Positions 23,801 through 35,100 of a DNA stretch of 64,000 nt are shown here, piece after piece. The notes under the pieces are model-generated. The model was not told the DNA's origin and did not search any database. It was given only the letters and a program-made list of their open reading frames with translations. Source of the stretch: Telmatactis stephensoni (taxonomy: Eukaryota; Cnidaria; Anthozoa; Actiniaria; Isophelliidae); the NCBI GenBank assembly GCA_029948255.1, contig JALIZF010001824.1, forward strand, positions 62,001-126,000. Reading direction: 5' to 3'. Position 1 is the stretch's first letter, and each line of letters starts with the position of its first letter. A program made the translations under genes and the position numbers.

Positions 23801-26800
23801 CAATGTTCTTGAAACTGTTAACAGAAACAAATAAATAACACAAATAAGAACACTTTAATGATTTCTCCCAGTAGTCTAGACTATGTCCAGGGGCGGATCC
23901 AGGATTCTGCTAAGGGGGTGTCCCAAATAGGCCTCTTGAGAGATGACGTCACATCCAAGATGGCGGCCTCCTAACAATAGAATCTGATAACGTCATCTCG
24001 TAAGGCGCAAGGGGGGGGGGGGGTGTCCGGTGCACCTATGGACACCCCCTGAATCCGCCTCTGATGTCTGTGTGTATATTATAAATCATGCTATAATTGC
24101 CTATGTACTTTTAATTAGACCACCCTCACTCTACTACTTGCCCATTACTTGATAATCACGTTATTATTACATCAATTAAATGGTAGTTACCGCTGCCCTT
24201 GCTTGATGTACTGTGCTGTCGATGTGCGAGGTTGCACAATCTCGTTCATAAGTTGATAATTCTTAGAATCGGTAAACGCTTCTCGTGTCATGATAGATGT
24301 AGCCATCATACCGTCTGGCACATACTTCTTTTTGTCCCTGTCTGACATGGGCACCTGGCTGCTGGCTTTGACTGTACACTGAAATACAAAACACTTTGTA
24401 TTAGTACCGTTAGGGATCTGTGTGGTGGTTAATGGGCGTGACATTCACACTCATGAAAAGGAAAAAAGAGAATAAGAGCGGTAAAACAATCACTGAAGAT
24501 GGATGGCCTATGCCCTGACTACTCCCTTCTTTAAACCAGTTCTATGCCCGAGGGTTTTGGGCCATCCAAGAATGTAGAAGTTGAAACAAGGATCTCCATC
24601 AGACAAAACCCAAGTTAGTTTCTAGTTAAAGAACTAAAAGTCTTACGTTTTCAAAGTGATGTTTATTGGTCCTTGATACCCATTGTCTGGATGATGTATC
24701 ATAAAACTTGTAATCTCCATTGAAAACTCTTTCGATTTCTTGTTGAGAGTACGAGCAAACAGCAGATACATCCACTCCGTCTCTAAAACAATAAAAGTGG
24801 AAGGGTATGACTTATAACGGTACGGTTATAACTGAAAAGATTGTTGGATTACCCTTGTTGGAATCATAGTGCATATTTAACAATTGAAAAAGAGCGCAAC
24901 CCAGTCTATAACGACAGCTCAATGAAGCATTGACCAAACTGACGCTAGATCAGTGTAGTAATTTTTCTTGCAGTTTAAATATTTTCTGTGATCAACACCG
25001 ATGCACAAAGAATGTTGTACTCACGGTTCAGTTGTGAAAACGGCGTAGAACAACGAGACTTTTTCATCCCAAAAAACGTCCTCTGTAGAGAGAAGAATAA
25101 TGATCAACATAAAAGGCGAACGAGAATAGAAAATTATGCACAAAGAAACTAGCAGACAAGAGCAAATAAAAACAATCTTTCAAACAAACAAACAAACAAA
25201 CAAACCGAGCAACTAACCAACCAACCAACCGACCAACCAACGGCAACCAACCAACCAACAAACAAACAGAATTAGAATATAAGGAAATACTCACGTATGT
25301 CATTGAAGTACATGGGGTATTCCCCTTTGGTTGAGCAGCTAAGTCTTGCTTTGTTAAATGTTACAAAGTTTTTCTTGAGGGAATATCGACTGCCACCATG
25401 GTCGCCCTAGAAATACAATGCACAAATAAACATTTAATATCTGTACACTTTTTCAGTATGTATCTATTAAACTGTTATTCTCCCTGTCCATTTCGGTTGA
25501 ATGTCTGTCTATCCAGACCTGTCTGTCTGTCCCTCCGTCTTTCTCGTGTGTTCCGCCTTTCTCGTGTTTATCTGACAGATATCTGTCGTCTGTCTTTGCA
25601 TTTGTCTCTCTATGGAACAGTAACTAATCATTGCCTGATTGTCTCTCTTTTGCTCTCACTATTTGTGAGGGACTATCATCTCTGCTCAAGGTCAGTAAAT
25701 ATGTCTGTATGTGTCCGAGGTCCATAATAAGATTTTTAAAACATCAAAGAATGGTTACCTTACAAATCCTGGCCACCGTAGGGACACGGGTCTTTTTATA
25801 ATCGTTCTCGATTGCCTCTTCGCGAAAGAAGAAGTAAACGTATTTACCAATATTGAAACTCTTGACAAACTCAGAGTCTGCAATAAACGAACACCGATAA
25901 GTACAATGCGTCGATTTGATGATTTTACAAAGAAGAATAATCCTTACCGCTTAGCCAGTTCTTGTCTCCTCGACTTGTTTCCAAGATACGATTTGGTCTT
26001 TTGAAATCCATACTAAAAATAGTAGGAATACGAGCCCCTCCATCAAGCATTGTCCCAGCGTAATACCGCCCTTTTTCTAAAAGTCAAAAATACACCAATG
26101 AAACAAGTTTCAGTATGGGCGTGGTCATGGGTACAACGTGAAGGGGTGGTGGTGATATTACACCAATTAACTAACGTCTGCAGTACGGGCGTGGTCATGG
26201 GTACAACGCAAAGGGGTAGGGGTGATACGTTACCTGATATTACACCAGTGCTGAAGAATTTCGGACTATAAGGGACCAGTCCCACTCCGTCGATTTCGCC
26301 GTCTCCGTAAAAGTTACCTTCGCTGTCAGTTTTTGATGGAGTGGATAAATCTGTTAACTGTAGAAGAACAATTGGTCGGTCAGAGTGACAGACGCATATA
26401 TAACAGACAGACAAACATGTTTCACAGGCTAACAGATATGCACACAGACAGACATATACACAGACTGACAGACACACAGACTGACAGAGTGACGAAGTTC
26501 AGAATCTACGTACATTTTTCCATTTGCAGGTTGGATCGTAAGAGTTTGTACCACATATTAATAGTCTTCCTCGAAATGGCTGTAAAACTTGGATGAAATT
26601 GTAGCACTCGTCCTGCACAAAACACACACCCGAGAGTCAAATTGTTCTCATTGCAAATGTCTAGAAACCATTCAAAGTATTTTGAAACATAATATGATCT
26701 CTTCATCTAATAATGACCAATGATATGCATTACCTTAGGTCGTCCACCCTGTACACAACTACTGACATCATAATCAGACGAAGACCAATTCAACACCTAA

Positions 26801-29800
26801 AGCATAAAGATATCATATTTACTCTACTGCGAAAGACTACACCGGCTAAAGTGAACAAACAAAAAGAGGTCATCAAATGCCACGATATGCAGCATAACGA
26901 GCGGAGCTGGAGGACTGGAGCAACGTGTGTAAACACTATGCTGTTTTAGTCTAGTGATTTTGTTGTTATGCTTCGCTTTCCATGTGGTAAGCAGTCATCC
27001 AAGACATTATCTAAAGATAGCAGTCGACTCAGCGGTGTTGGATGCCGTTAAAATTAGTTTACAATACAGCTAACGGTCAGATATCTTACTCATTTGTATT
27101 TTTAAAGATAACAATAAAACAAATCAACGAGCGTTGTATGAGCGTTGTTTGCATTACTGTTTGGCGGCAATGGTGCATGGCTGGGTCGTTACAAAGGTCA
27201 TTTTACGTGGGTCGCCAACATAATGAATGAACTCACTGTTTGCACTGTAAATGTCTTGACATCTATCTGGAAGACATGATTTCTGAGAAATAAAAAAAAA
27301 CGAAATCAGGCTTGGGAAACCTCCACCCTCAGAATTAAAAGGAAAGAAAGGAAAGGTAAGGAAAATAAAGAACTCAGAAAGAGAAGGAAGGATGAAAGGA
27401 GAAAAAAATTAGGACGAGATAACTGAAAATAAAACGAATAAATGGAAAGAAATATGCGAAGGAAAATACAGCGCGGGCGCGCGTTGGTGGTATAATCTCA
27501 CATTTTACTATAAATCTCACGAAAATCGGATTATCTGACTACAAGCCAAATAGCATCAATTAAATATTTTCAGTACGGAAATCAAGACAAAAGAAGATTA
27601 ACTTATTGAGTTTTTTATTGAATTTGACACTAAATTTTGCACTAATATGAGAACAACATGCAGAGATAGAAAAGGCCGCTTTATATGCTAAACATAGCTG
27701 TCCATTATTTATTACAGTTGTGGATATTGCATCTTTATGGATGTTGGAAAAATATAGGAAGAGATAAGTGAAGAAGAAATACCTTAACTACATGCTTATC
27801 GGCACAGAATCGGCGAACGTGCCTTTGGCGTAAAGATTAAGTCTACAGCGATACAAACGAGACATGGCCATTGATTTGCAATTTGACTAATTATCTTCAT
27901 AAAAATCTTTTTGTTCTGTGAGTGATCAGCTTCGATCAACTTACAAATGGACAGGAAGTGTGGAGTACTGCACGAAAATAGAAAGCTCATCACCACATGA
28001 CAGTCGGCCTACGCATTGTGGAAAAAACTAACTATAAACACACAAAATAGCAGCGTTGTTTGAGGTGTAGGAGTTGTCCATTGTAGAAACAGAAGTCGTG
28101 GGTGTAGTTGACATGTATCGTTAATCTGTGATTGCAAGGTCAATGGGATAAATTCTTGTTTTCAAAGCAAGGTCGATACAAGAATGGTTAGAATTTTGGA
28201 TCAATAGCTATTGATTCCAGATCAAGTGATTTATTGGTGTTTACAACAAAATGGATACAATGTTATACAGAAAAACATGCACTGACGAAGGATTTCTTGT
28301 GCAACATTTCGAGAACAAATCTTCGACATTTGTCGCAACCGTTTCTTTTTCTCTGTCTGTTTCTCTATTGATTAATAAACATGATGGCGCCAAGAAATCT
28401 GTGGCTTTCGCAGATCTTTATTTAGCACCGATGACAAACAGTTAAAGAGAATTGTACGTTGAGTGACCTCCTTAAATTCACTGTAGCGAAAATGTAATGG
28501 CATGTCACAGTAGGACTACAACAGATGCACGCCTATGGGGATTTTACTCTAGAGAACAAGATAAAAACATAGTAATGACAATAGGTTAATGTGCTATGTC
28601 GAAGTGTCGATTCAATTTTTTTTAAAACGATTGACGTATGCAAATTGCTCAGCACAAGGAAGACACAATTAGGAAAAGACTCATTCTGCACTGGTTCAGT
28701 AACTCCTGCCTCATTACCCTTATACATAAAAAGTGAACTATAGCCATTGTAAAACTTTCATCCACATTTTAAGAACTTGAAGTAAAATAATAAAACTAAG
28801 TTCCCTTGCCAAAGCTGAAGGTTTCATCACACATTGTTTCTTAGTCACCGTTAATGCCTGCACATGTCTAATAAGAAAATGTGGTACAAAGATACAATCT
28901 TATTTCCATGGCAACACAGCTTGGATTCCAAAAGAGGAAAATAGAAGATTGGTTATAAATCACTTGGACACTACTCAGAACCAGATGTTGTTTCTTAGTA
29001 TAGTAAAAGGCTGTAGAACTTACAGAGGTAAAGAGAGTGGGGTTTATCAACATATTGAATCCAGTTATGGGACAATGTATTATTACCAAGTACATTATCA
29101 GAAAACCAGTGCATGGACTTATTAGATTCAAAGCTGTATTACAAAGCTGCACTATCTTTTCCATTTCTTAACTTTTGCATTCACTGATTGTTTCAACAAA
29201 GCCTTTATTAAAGTGCACCAAATGCACCCATGAGAAATTCCAGTCTTGCATATTGTACAACAATAACATTATCACAATACAGTCTGAAGCTCCCATAAGC
29301 AAGCACCCTCAGAAAACTCAAAAGGCATCTGTAAGCAGAGCTATTTGCTTATGGGAGTGTGTATATACAGTGTATCAGTGGGAGACATTTCAAATGGAGT
29401 TTTCGGAAGGTGTCCTTAAGTGCAGCTGTCCACTTCCACATTCTTACCTTGCTCCAACAAAAAGTTTATCATCCTTCAATAACATCACACTGTAATTCTG
29501 AGCATGACTTTGAAGTTCTGTGATAGCAGACTCAGTTATAAGGTCTGTATTAAAAAGAAACAAATATGTAAATTATACAGCTCAACCACTTGTTGTGATA
29601 TCAGGGATTTTTGATGCTCTTTTTTCTGATGATGGTATTTACCACAAAAATGTTTTCCACTGCCAAAACTGATGACAAATAAATAGCAAAAGTCTTCTGT
29701 TTCCTGTTTTGTTTTTAGAGCAACAATACGCTTGCTCACTCCCCTTCCTGCTGCCTTAGTGTTTACCTTCCCCACCCATCCTATTTTTATCATTAATACA

Positions 29801-30291
29801 ACTTAAGTGTATACACTAATACATTTTTCTACATTTACATCTACATTTACTGTAAGTTCTTCAAGAAAAAGAGTTCAAGGTCATTCATTCAAACTTAATA
29901 TCTATGGTAGAGTTTGCATTGACAGATATGAGGAGAAAATATATGAAAGCTAACACAACAAGATGACAAGCAAAACAAGGGCCAGTTGGCTTTTGACTCC
30001 AGACAAACATGTTAAATTCATTAACTGAGTGAAACACAATATCAAAACAAACTGCATTGATAAACCTAAAGTGAGGTCCTTGGGATGTGATGCAGGCTAT
30101 TGGTTTAGTGCCAAATGTCTGCTCTCTCACAATATTTCCTGATGCAACTAGACATTTTTGAAATGCATAGTTTTACTGATAATATATCCTTGAAGCAAAA
30201 TGGAAAAAGTGAAATTCTCAAGAAAAGAAAAATATATTCAACCAAGATGGCCTGATATTTTGAGTAGCCTTGGGTGAGGCTAAGAAGCTCT

Positions 30292-30348
<57 letters not shown>

Positions 30349-32151
30349 TCCCTCACAATATTTCCTGATGAAACTAGACATTTTTAAAATGCATAGTTTT
30401 ACTGATAATATATCCTTGAAGCAAAATTGAAAAAGTGAAATTCTCAAGAAAAGAAAAATATATTCAACCAAGATGGCCTGATATCTTGGGTAGCCTTGAG
30501 CAAGGCCAAGAATCCCAGTTGGGTTTTGTACAATCAGATAACACCATACAAGCTGGACCAGTGAACTTGCAACTCACCCCACATATAGCCAAAACATAAG
30601 ACCTGGAGGCAATCTTTGTCAATTTAATTAATTTTTATCTTGCTTTATAATCAGTGTAGTTGAACTACCACAAACCACCCCTCTCTTCAGAAAATATATT
30701 TGAAGATGAAGTTTTCAAAAAATACTTTTGAATTGTACTTGCACACTTTGTTGCACATTTCTGTAAAAGGCTTAATCTTAATTAACATACAATACTTTGA
30801 CAAATGACTGTAATCCACAAAGGAAATGCAAGGAGATAAGATCATTTTGCGTAAAATGGAAACGGAAGAAAAAAAACATTAGTGTTTTTAAGATGATTAT
30901 TCAATAATTTCATCAAAACGTGCATTTTTTTGAATATGCAATTCTTTGAAATTCTAGCCTACATAACTTTATCTCGAGATTTTCTTTCACGAGTGAGTCC
31001 AACAGTGCGCTTATCGAGAAAGAAATAGATACCGCAATAAATGTCAATTGTAGTGAAACCCAACTCGTGTCTGACAGTTTGTGGGGCAAAGATCAAATGG
31101 ACCTCGAAACGCAGTTTATGCAATATGCATAAGCAACTGAATAGCTAGAAATTTGTTTTCAGACATACTAGGTAATTTTCAGCGTGAAACTGTATTTAAA
31201 ATGATGACAGATGTTTAAAAGCTACACAGGTGCAATGTGGTTGGTTTGTTGGTCTGATCAGTGATATGTGAACGTTGCAATGTCTCAATTCAAAGAGCTC
31301 AAAAGTGTTTTACGCGATGAATCACAAACCGCAAAATGGCTTCCACTCGTAACAACACATTTTTTTAATGTGAACTCTTCAGTGGCAACGGCATATTCAA
31401 GAGCTTTTTCGAATAAAAAAAATCATTGAAAATCGGTTAAAACCAATTAATTCTGTTAGTGTTTGATTATGCGTGAGGTCTTTTTTCATGAATTTATTCG
31501 AGTTACTAAGGATAATATTCAATATTCACCTACGGTTTCATCTATTCCTTTATTAAACTTTTCATATAAGATACATTTTCTGTTTATTCAAAGCAATACT
31601 TGACAATTAAAAACACTTGGTTGAGCGGTCGTACGCCATGAATAATGACACTTTGTTATTGGTGAATGTTTGTATAACAAAACTCAAGACTAGTTCAACT
31701 TGAATTCAGTTATTTTTCAAAACGAAGCCTTCTTTCGACATATAAGGGATTGAACTTCGATTGACACCAAGGTTGCTTCAATGTTCAATATACATTTAGA
31801 ACCTTTTATTTCATGAAGTCAAACGCTTTTGTTTTGAATGCATTAACTCAAAAGCAATTTACATTTGAAGCCCGCCTCCATCGTACTTAAAAGTTTAGTC
31901 TTTATTCTTTACCTAGGAATTAACTTTAGTTTTCCTTTTGAAACGCATTCAAAACCGTAGCTTGCTTGAATGAGTACGGCCTCCTCACTTATTATATAGG
32001 GCTATCAAATATCAAAGAAATAAGATTTTAAAACACGAATATACGTACCTTGGAAGGTTGTAACAACGTGGGTTAATTTGAAGCAGGATTCGCAGGATGT
32101 AATCGATGAAGCGATGGAAATAAACAACAGTAGCAACCAATTCGCTTCCAT
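17481..32151 (-). CDS. SEMA5: Class-5 semaphorin, transmembrane, TSP1-bearing, complete
   Basis: Class-5 semaphorins are guidance receptors/ligands that signal through plexins and bind proteoglycans through thrombospondin repeats. Exons (minus): 32049-32151, 29448-29544, 27237-27282, 26734-26796, 26514-26612, 26234-26357, 25948-26076, 25759-25877, 25295-25406, 25025-25082, 24647-24782, 24191-24378, 23756-23814, 23559-23638, 23442-23489, 22977-23053, 22833-22901, 22717-22763, 22208-22348, 21648-21875, 21011-21181, 20010-20234, 18057-18248, 17481-17851. All phases agree: 993 aa. Order: signal peptide (1-20), sema domain (about 35-510), PSI (about 513-550), TSP1 modules (about 552-870), TM helix (897-920), 73-residue tail. 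Vertebrate SEMA5A/B are longer (about 1070-1150 aa, seven TSP1 modules). Class 5 is the only semaphorin class with TSP1 repeats, so the class is firm; A or B cannot be assigned. Confidence 0.95.
17969..17996. repeat. C-run followed by A-run in the last semaphorin intron
   Basis: About 18 C residues followed by A residues. A run of this kind is prone to length error in sequencing and in replication. It is intronic. Confidence 0.85.
18057..22901 (-). CDS. SEMA5: Semaphorin: PSI and TSP1 exons
   Basis: Exons 17-18 encode the PSI module (CIQARDPYCGWSSGGC). Exon 19 gives a TSP1 module with WSPWSSWQLC, and exon 20 a full one (NWTHWAKWTTCS, then KKRYRFCN). Exon 21 is a divergent module (REIWTQYTG, then RQRYTC). 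Exon 22 gives WSKWAKWSTC followed by a Thr/Pro-rich linker, and exon 23 gives TSWSTWSKCIC then RSRRCREL. Exons 19-23 all begin and end in phase 1, so any one of them can be skipped or duplicated without a frameshift. An inverted copy of exon 20 and a tandem array of exon 22's end lie in this stretch. Confidence 0.9.
18484..18726. mobile_element. Near-perfect fold-back MITE, 243 bp
   Basis: The whole element is one hairpin. The left end AGGCGCTGTTACACTGT pairs with the right end ACAGTGTAACCTGCGCCT, and most of the roughly 115 bases inward pair too, up to a small centre near GCAATATTGC. The flanks read TTA on both sides, a 3-bp target duplication of the PIF/Harbinger type. It lies in the intron between semaphorin exons 22 and 23. 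It has no coding capacity; both strands show the same false frame because of the symmetry. Confidence 0.85.
18831..19504 (+). repeat. Inverted duplicate A (truncated copy of semaphorin exon 20)
   Basis: This plus-strand segment matches the minus strand of 21382-22140 over its length. It carries the acceptor and the first 179 coding bases of exon 20 (19070-19248; NWTHWAKWTTCS is readable on the plus strand). It lacks the last 49 coding bases of the exon and the donor (about 52 bases in all), after AGAATTGTATT. Differences are few in the exon part, so the duplication looks recent. Since it is antisense to the gene, it cannot add a sense exon. Confidence 0.85.
19549..20058 (-). repeat. 153-bp tandem array copying the end of exon 22 and its donor
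   Basis: Four units begin with the donor sequence (complement of TACCAGTAGGA) at about 19549, 19701, 19855 and 20009, giving a period of 152-154 bases. Each holds the Thr/Pro linker end (PTTPTEEPVIRRTNPTG or a variant), a GTATG or GTACG donor, and an intron piece rich in GTGTGGGTGTGG and GAGAGAG. The unit at 20010-20058 is part of the real exon 22; the other three are extra copies downstream in transcription order. Confidence 0.8.
20370..20475. repeat. Short tandem units with GGAATCCGGAATC
   Basis: Three to four copies of a 25-30-base unit built on GGAATCCGGAATC within the semaphorin intron between exons 21 and 22. There is no coding meaning. Confidence 0.7.
21382..22140 (-). repeat. Inverted duplicate B (source copy with intact exon 20)
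   Basis: This is the intact partner of the inverted duplication. It contains semaphorin exon 20 (21648-21875) with working acceptor and donor, plus both flanking intron pieces. One end includes a MITE fragment (TGACGTCATTTAGTTCC) that was duplicated along with it. Confidence 0.85.
22374..22684. mobile_element. MITE with internal 88-base tandem units
   Basis: Ends TAGTCGAACCTCT and AGAGGTTTGACTGTA are inverted repeats. The interior consists of about three tandem units of roughly 88 bases containing CACAACGGCCAGCATTTTCC and CGATCCAATCCATACATTT. The element sits between semaphorin exons 18 and 19. Confidence 0.65.
22977..27282 (-). CDS. SEMA5: Semaphorin: exons encoding most of the sema domain
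   Basis: Exons 3-16 encode the seven-bladed sema propeller. Landmarks in order: NHVFQIDV (after GAR from exon 2), VLNWSSSD..CVQGGRPK, DECYNFIQVL, RLLICGTNSYDPTC, GEIDGVGLVPYSP, YYAGTMLDGG, KSFNIGKYVYFFFREEAIE, RVPTVARICKGDHGG, FVTFNKARLSCS, IQDVFWDEKVSLFYAVFTTE, DVSAVCSYSQQEIERVFNG and GVLYVTTSSKVVKIQLD. These are the standard conserved blocks, including the cysteines that pair within blades. I see no missing block, so this should be a folded ligand-type domain. Confidence 0.93.
23889..24063. mobile_element. 175-bp MITE
   Basis: The left end AGGGGCGGATCCAGGATTC pairs with the right end GGGGGTGTCC...CCTGAATCCGCCTCTG. Inside are TGACGTCA-like and CAAGATGGCGGCC blocks and a run of about 14 G. 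It lies between semaphorin exons 12 and 13. Confidence 0.68.
25180..25265. repeat. CAAA / CCAA simple repeat
   Basis: Imperfect tetranucleotide repeats (CAAA)n then (CCAA)n in a semaphorin intron. It creates a false Leu/Val/Trp-rich minus-strand frame. Confidence 0.8.
26114..26230. repeat. Tandem duplication with GGGCGTGGTCATGGGTACAA
   Basis: Two copies, about 70-80 bases apart, of a block containing GCGTGGTCATGGGTACAACG and AGGGGT in the semaphorin intron between exons 6 and 7. It is a local duplication without coding content. Confidence 0.75.
27283..32048 (-). other. SEMA5: Long 5' introns of the semaphorin gene
   Basis: Apart from exon 2 (29448-29544), this stretch is intronic. It holds a (CT)n tract at 30294-30345 flanked by two copies of a segment of about 140 bases (listed separately), and otherwise AT-rich unique-looking sequence. 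I see no second gene. Long first introns commonly hold enhancers, but I cannot point to one. Confidence 0.55.
30116..30490. repeat. Direct duplication flanking a (CT)n microsatellite
   Basis: A segment of about 140 bases starting CACAATATTTCCTGATG and ending CAACCAAGATGGCCTGATAT occurs twice, at about 30129-30259 and 30353-30485, with few differences. Between the copies is a run of about 25 CT dinucleotides. This is a tandem duplication of a unit of about 225 bases that includes the microsatellite edge. Confidence 0.85.
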
Positions 32152-35100
32152 CACTTTGAACTTTATCAGTCCTTCACAGCGAGATCTGCAAATGAAGGAA
32201 AGACTTGAGAGTGACGTTGGGCTTGTCATGTAAGGGTCAAACGAAACGTGATTCTTTGATCACTAGAGTTATAGTAAACTACAGCCGTTATAGAGTTTCT
32301 CGTACGAGAGATTTAAGACTGTAGTTCCTCATCCTTCTCGAAGATGAATGATTAACCAGTTATGAGTTCGTATAAAGTTGGTTAAATATTAGTCTAGGCA
32401 GCTAAAGCAATTTGAATTAAAGCTAATTATTAAGGACGACAGCCTAATTTGTCCCTCGTATTCCGTGTAGCTTGCTTTCAAAACACCACGAGAATTATAG
32501 AACAATAACTAGTCCTTTATCATCTCGCAATGACGCCTTATTCTGCTTCTTGACTAAACCATTCCTCTTTGATCTCCTGTTATTTTTCTCACTAGACTGT
32601 AGCAGTGACCCAACATTATTGATATTCAAAATTTCTGTAGTATAGTCCATACATTCTGAAGTTGATTGTGAAATACCGAAGAAAGTCGACGAATTCGTCG
32701 ATCGGATTAACGCCTGACGAAGACCAAGTAGTGTGACATACATTTTCACCATCACGCCGGGAGAAGTTTCCTTTTGGACTCAAAAATCAATCATTATAAC
32801 TAGTCCTTGAAACAACAAATTAAAAGCTCGCTTACCATCTAAACGTAGCACGTTATCAAGCTCGTAAACCCACACAAGAGTCTATGAGATACTCATGATT
32901 GCCTCGTTCCAACAGTGAAGTATCCAAACCGAAGTATCTACCTGACCGAAACAAACAACTGACGAAGTCGTATGCCTTGTGGACTCCTACTGTAAATGAG
33001 AACACCTCGTACGAAATACTCCTAGAAAGTCGTCATGATTGCAAATACGTTGCCTCTCGATGCAGTCATCTAATCGTTTTATCCACCAACGTAAAATGTT
33101 TATGATGTACGACGATATTGGTCGGTCAACTGAGCTATCAATCCAAACAAACGCCAAACTCGTACAAGTGAAGCGTCCTTTTTAAGACTTACACCTTTCT
33201 GTGTTTAATAGCAGTGATGAAATGCTATGAGCTGCTAAGAGTAAATACAACTCACATCCACTAGTCCCAGGGGGATTAAGAGTAATTGACAGTTTCTAAT
33301 CGGTCTTTTATAATACTGAGTTTGCGTACTTCCGGTCGCCGCGAAACGTGCATTTATAATTGTACCTTTAGTGATTCTTTATTTGGTGTTGTACACAGAT
33401 TACCCTCGCGTTGTTTCGGGCAATAAAACCCGTGATTATGTAGTCATAAAGATTTAGTTCAAAGTCCGAGTCAAATGTAAAGGTCAAATGATGTTCCTTT
33501 TTCCCATTGTTGAAATTATCTTTAGCAAACTTCTTTACAAAGGAATTTCTACATCTCATGTCAAAATGTAGTTACAGCTTTTCAAATATATTTTTAGATT
33601 GTTGAAGAGTTAATAACAAAATAATCTACGAGATTTCTAAAGGCAGTGAGTATGTGTGCATTTGAGTTGTCTTTCGGCTCGCAGGAGTGGAGTTGGATAG
33701 CGTGGTAAACGTTTCTAAAACATTGTCAACTCACAAAAGAGTCGTTTAATATAATGGAATGTTAACCTCATTGTCCACAAAACCACAGGAGAAACCACGG
33801 TATCCTGACCATCTAGCCGCTTTTCAAAGACTTACCGGAATAGAATAAATGAATTTGAGAAAAACCAAACCAACCAACTACTTGTCGCCAAAGCTTTTGT
33901 GGAGTGATTGGTTCAAGGCGGATAGCTTTGAAGTGTTTTCTAAATAAACTTTCTTTTTGAGCTCACAATCGCCACCTAAAGTGAACACGCCAAGTTAGAG
34001 GTTAAAAACAGCCAGGAAGATACTTGTATGATTGAACGATAAGCTTATGTATCATTTCAGGCGCCCATTTATCTTACTAAGATTTCAAAAACACAGCTGA
34101 ACAACATACCACCTGAACGGTCTTATTCATGATCCCAGTCTGTGTGCCAAACCGGTGCCCTAGCTATTCAGATAAGTACAACGAAAACCCAACGGTGTTT
34201 TTCAAGATGCTATTAATAGTAGGAGACTTAGATGGCCAAGAATTATTGGCTGGAATTGAAAAGAGGATTCAATAATTATTACGGCTCAGTTAGTTTGCAT
34301 GACTATCAACCGCTAATATTGATGCAGCGAATCAGCTCGATATATTTCACATCAACAAACTTTATTGAACCGTTAACTGATTAGGCATTTAGACGGCCGG
34401 TGGCCGGTCGCATGTGAAAATGAAAAAAAATCTTTTCTTTATTTCCAATCTTATTTATTTTTGCTTTGACTTTACAACAGCGCAAGATTTGAAACCCCCA
34501 AACTTTATGATTAACTTCAAAGTACCGACAATTGTTAATAAAATTCGTATTTTGGTTATGGCCATTTTCATCTCATAAAGTAGAGTTGTTGTTATTGTTT
34601 AGTTGTGAAACTTAATGAAGCATTAATTAAAAAATAGGTTAACGATAATATTGTCTAAAAGCCAGATGGTCTCGTCTTTGACCCCGTCTTTGGACTCACA
34701 AACTGGCTCAATTTCAAACTACTTTCAAAGGAATCTTGTTGTGAGAGGCTATCAAAAAAATTCATCGATCAGTTTGCGATTTTGAAAGAATTGAACTAAC
34801 CAACTACCAAACCAGAATTCGAGCCCTTTTCCACTCGATTTTGATCATAGTCTTGCAGTAACTGACTATGCGTTTATACATCCACTCTTTTCAAAATGGG
34901 TTCCTCCAGGGCTCCACCCTAGAGCCCTTTCTCAATAACCTCTGCCTTTAAGAGTAACTTACATACACGCCTTGCTGTTGAGTAGGTGAAGTCACCCCAT
35001 GGGCCGCTACGGGATGTAAACTGTCCAACTTGTAAGAAAGGAAACTAGAGAGCATACAGGACATTCCACCGCCAACTCAGCATTTGACGGCCGGTAACCA

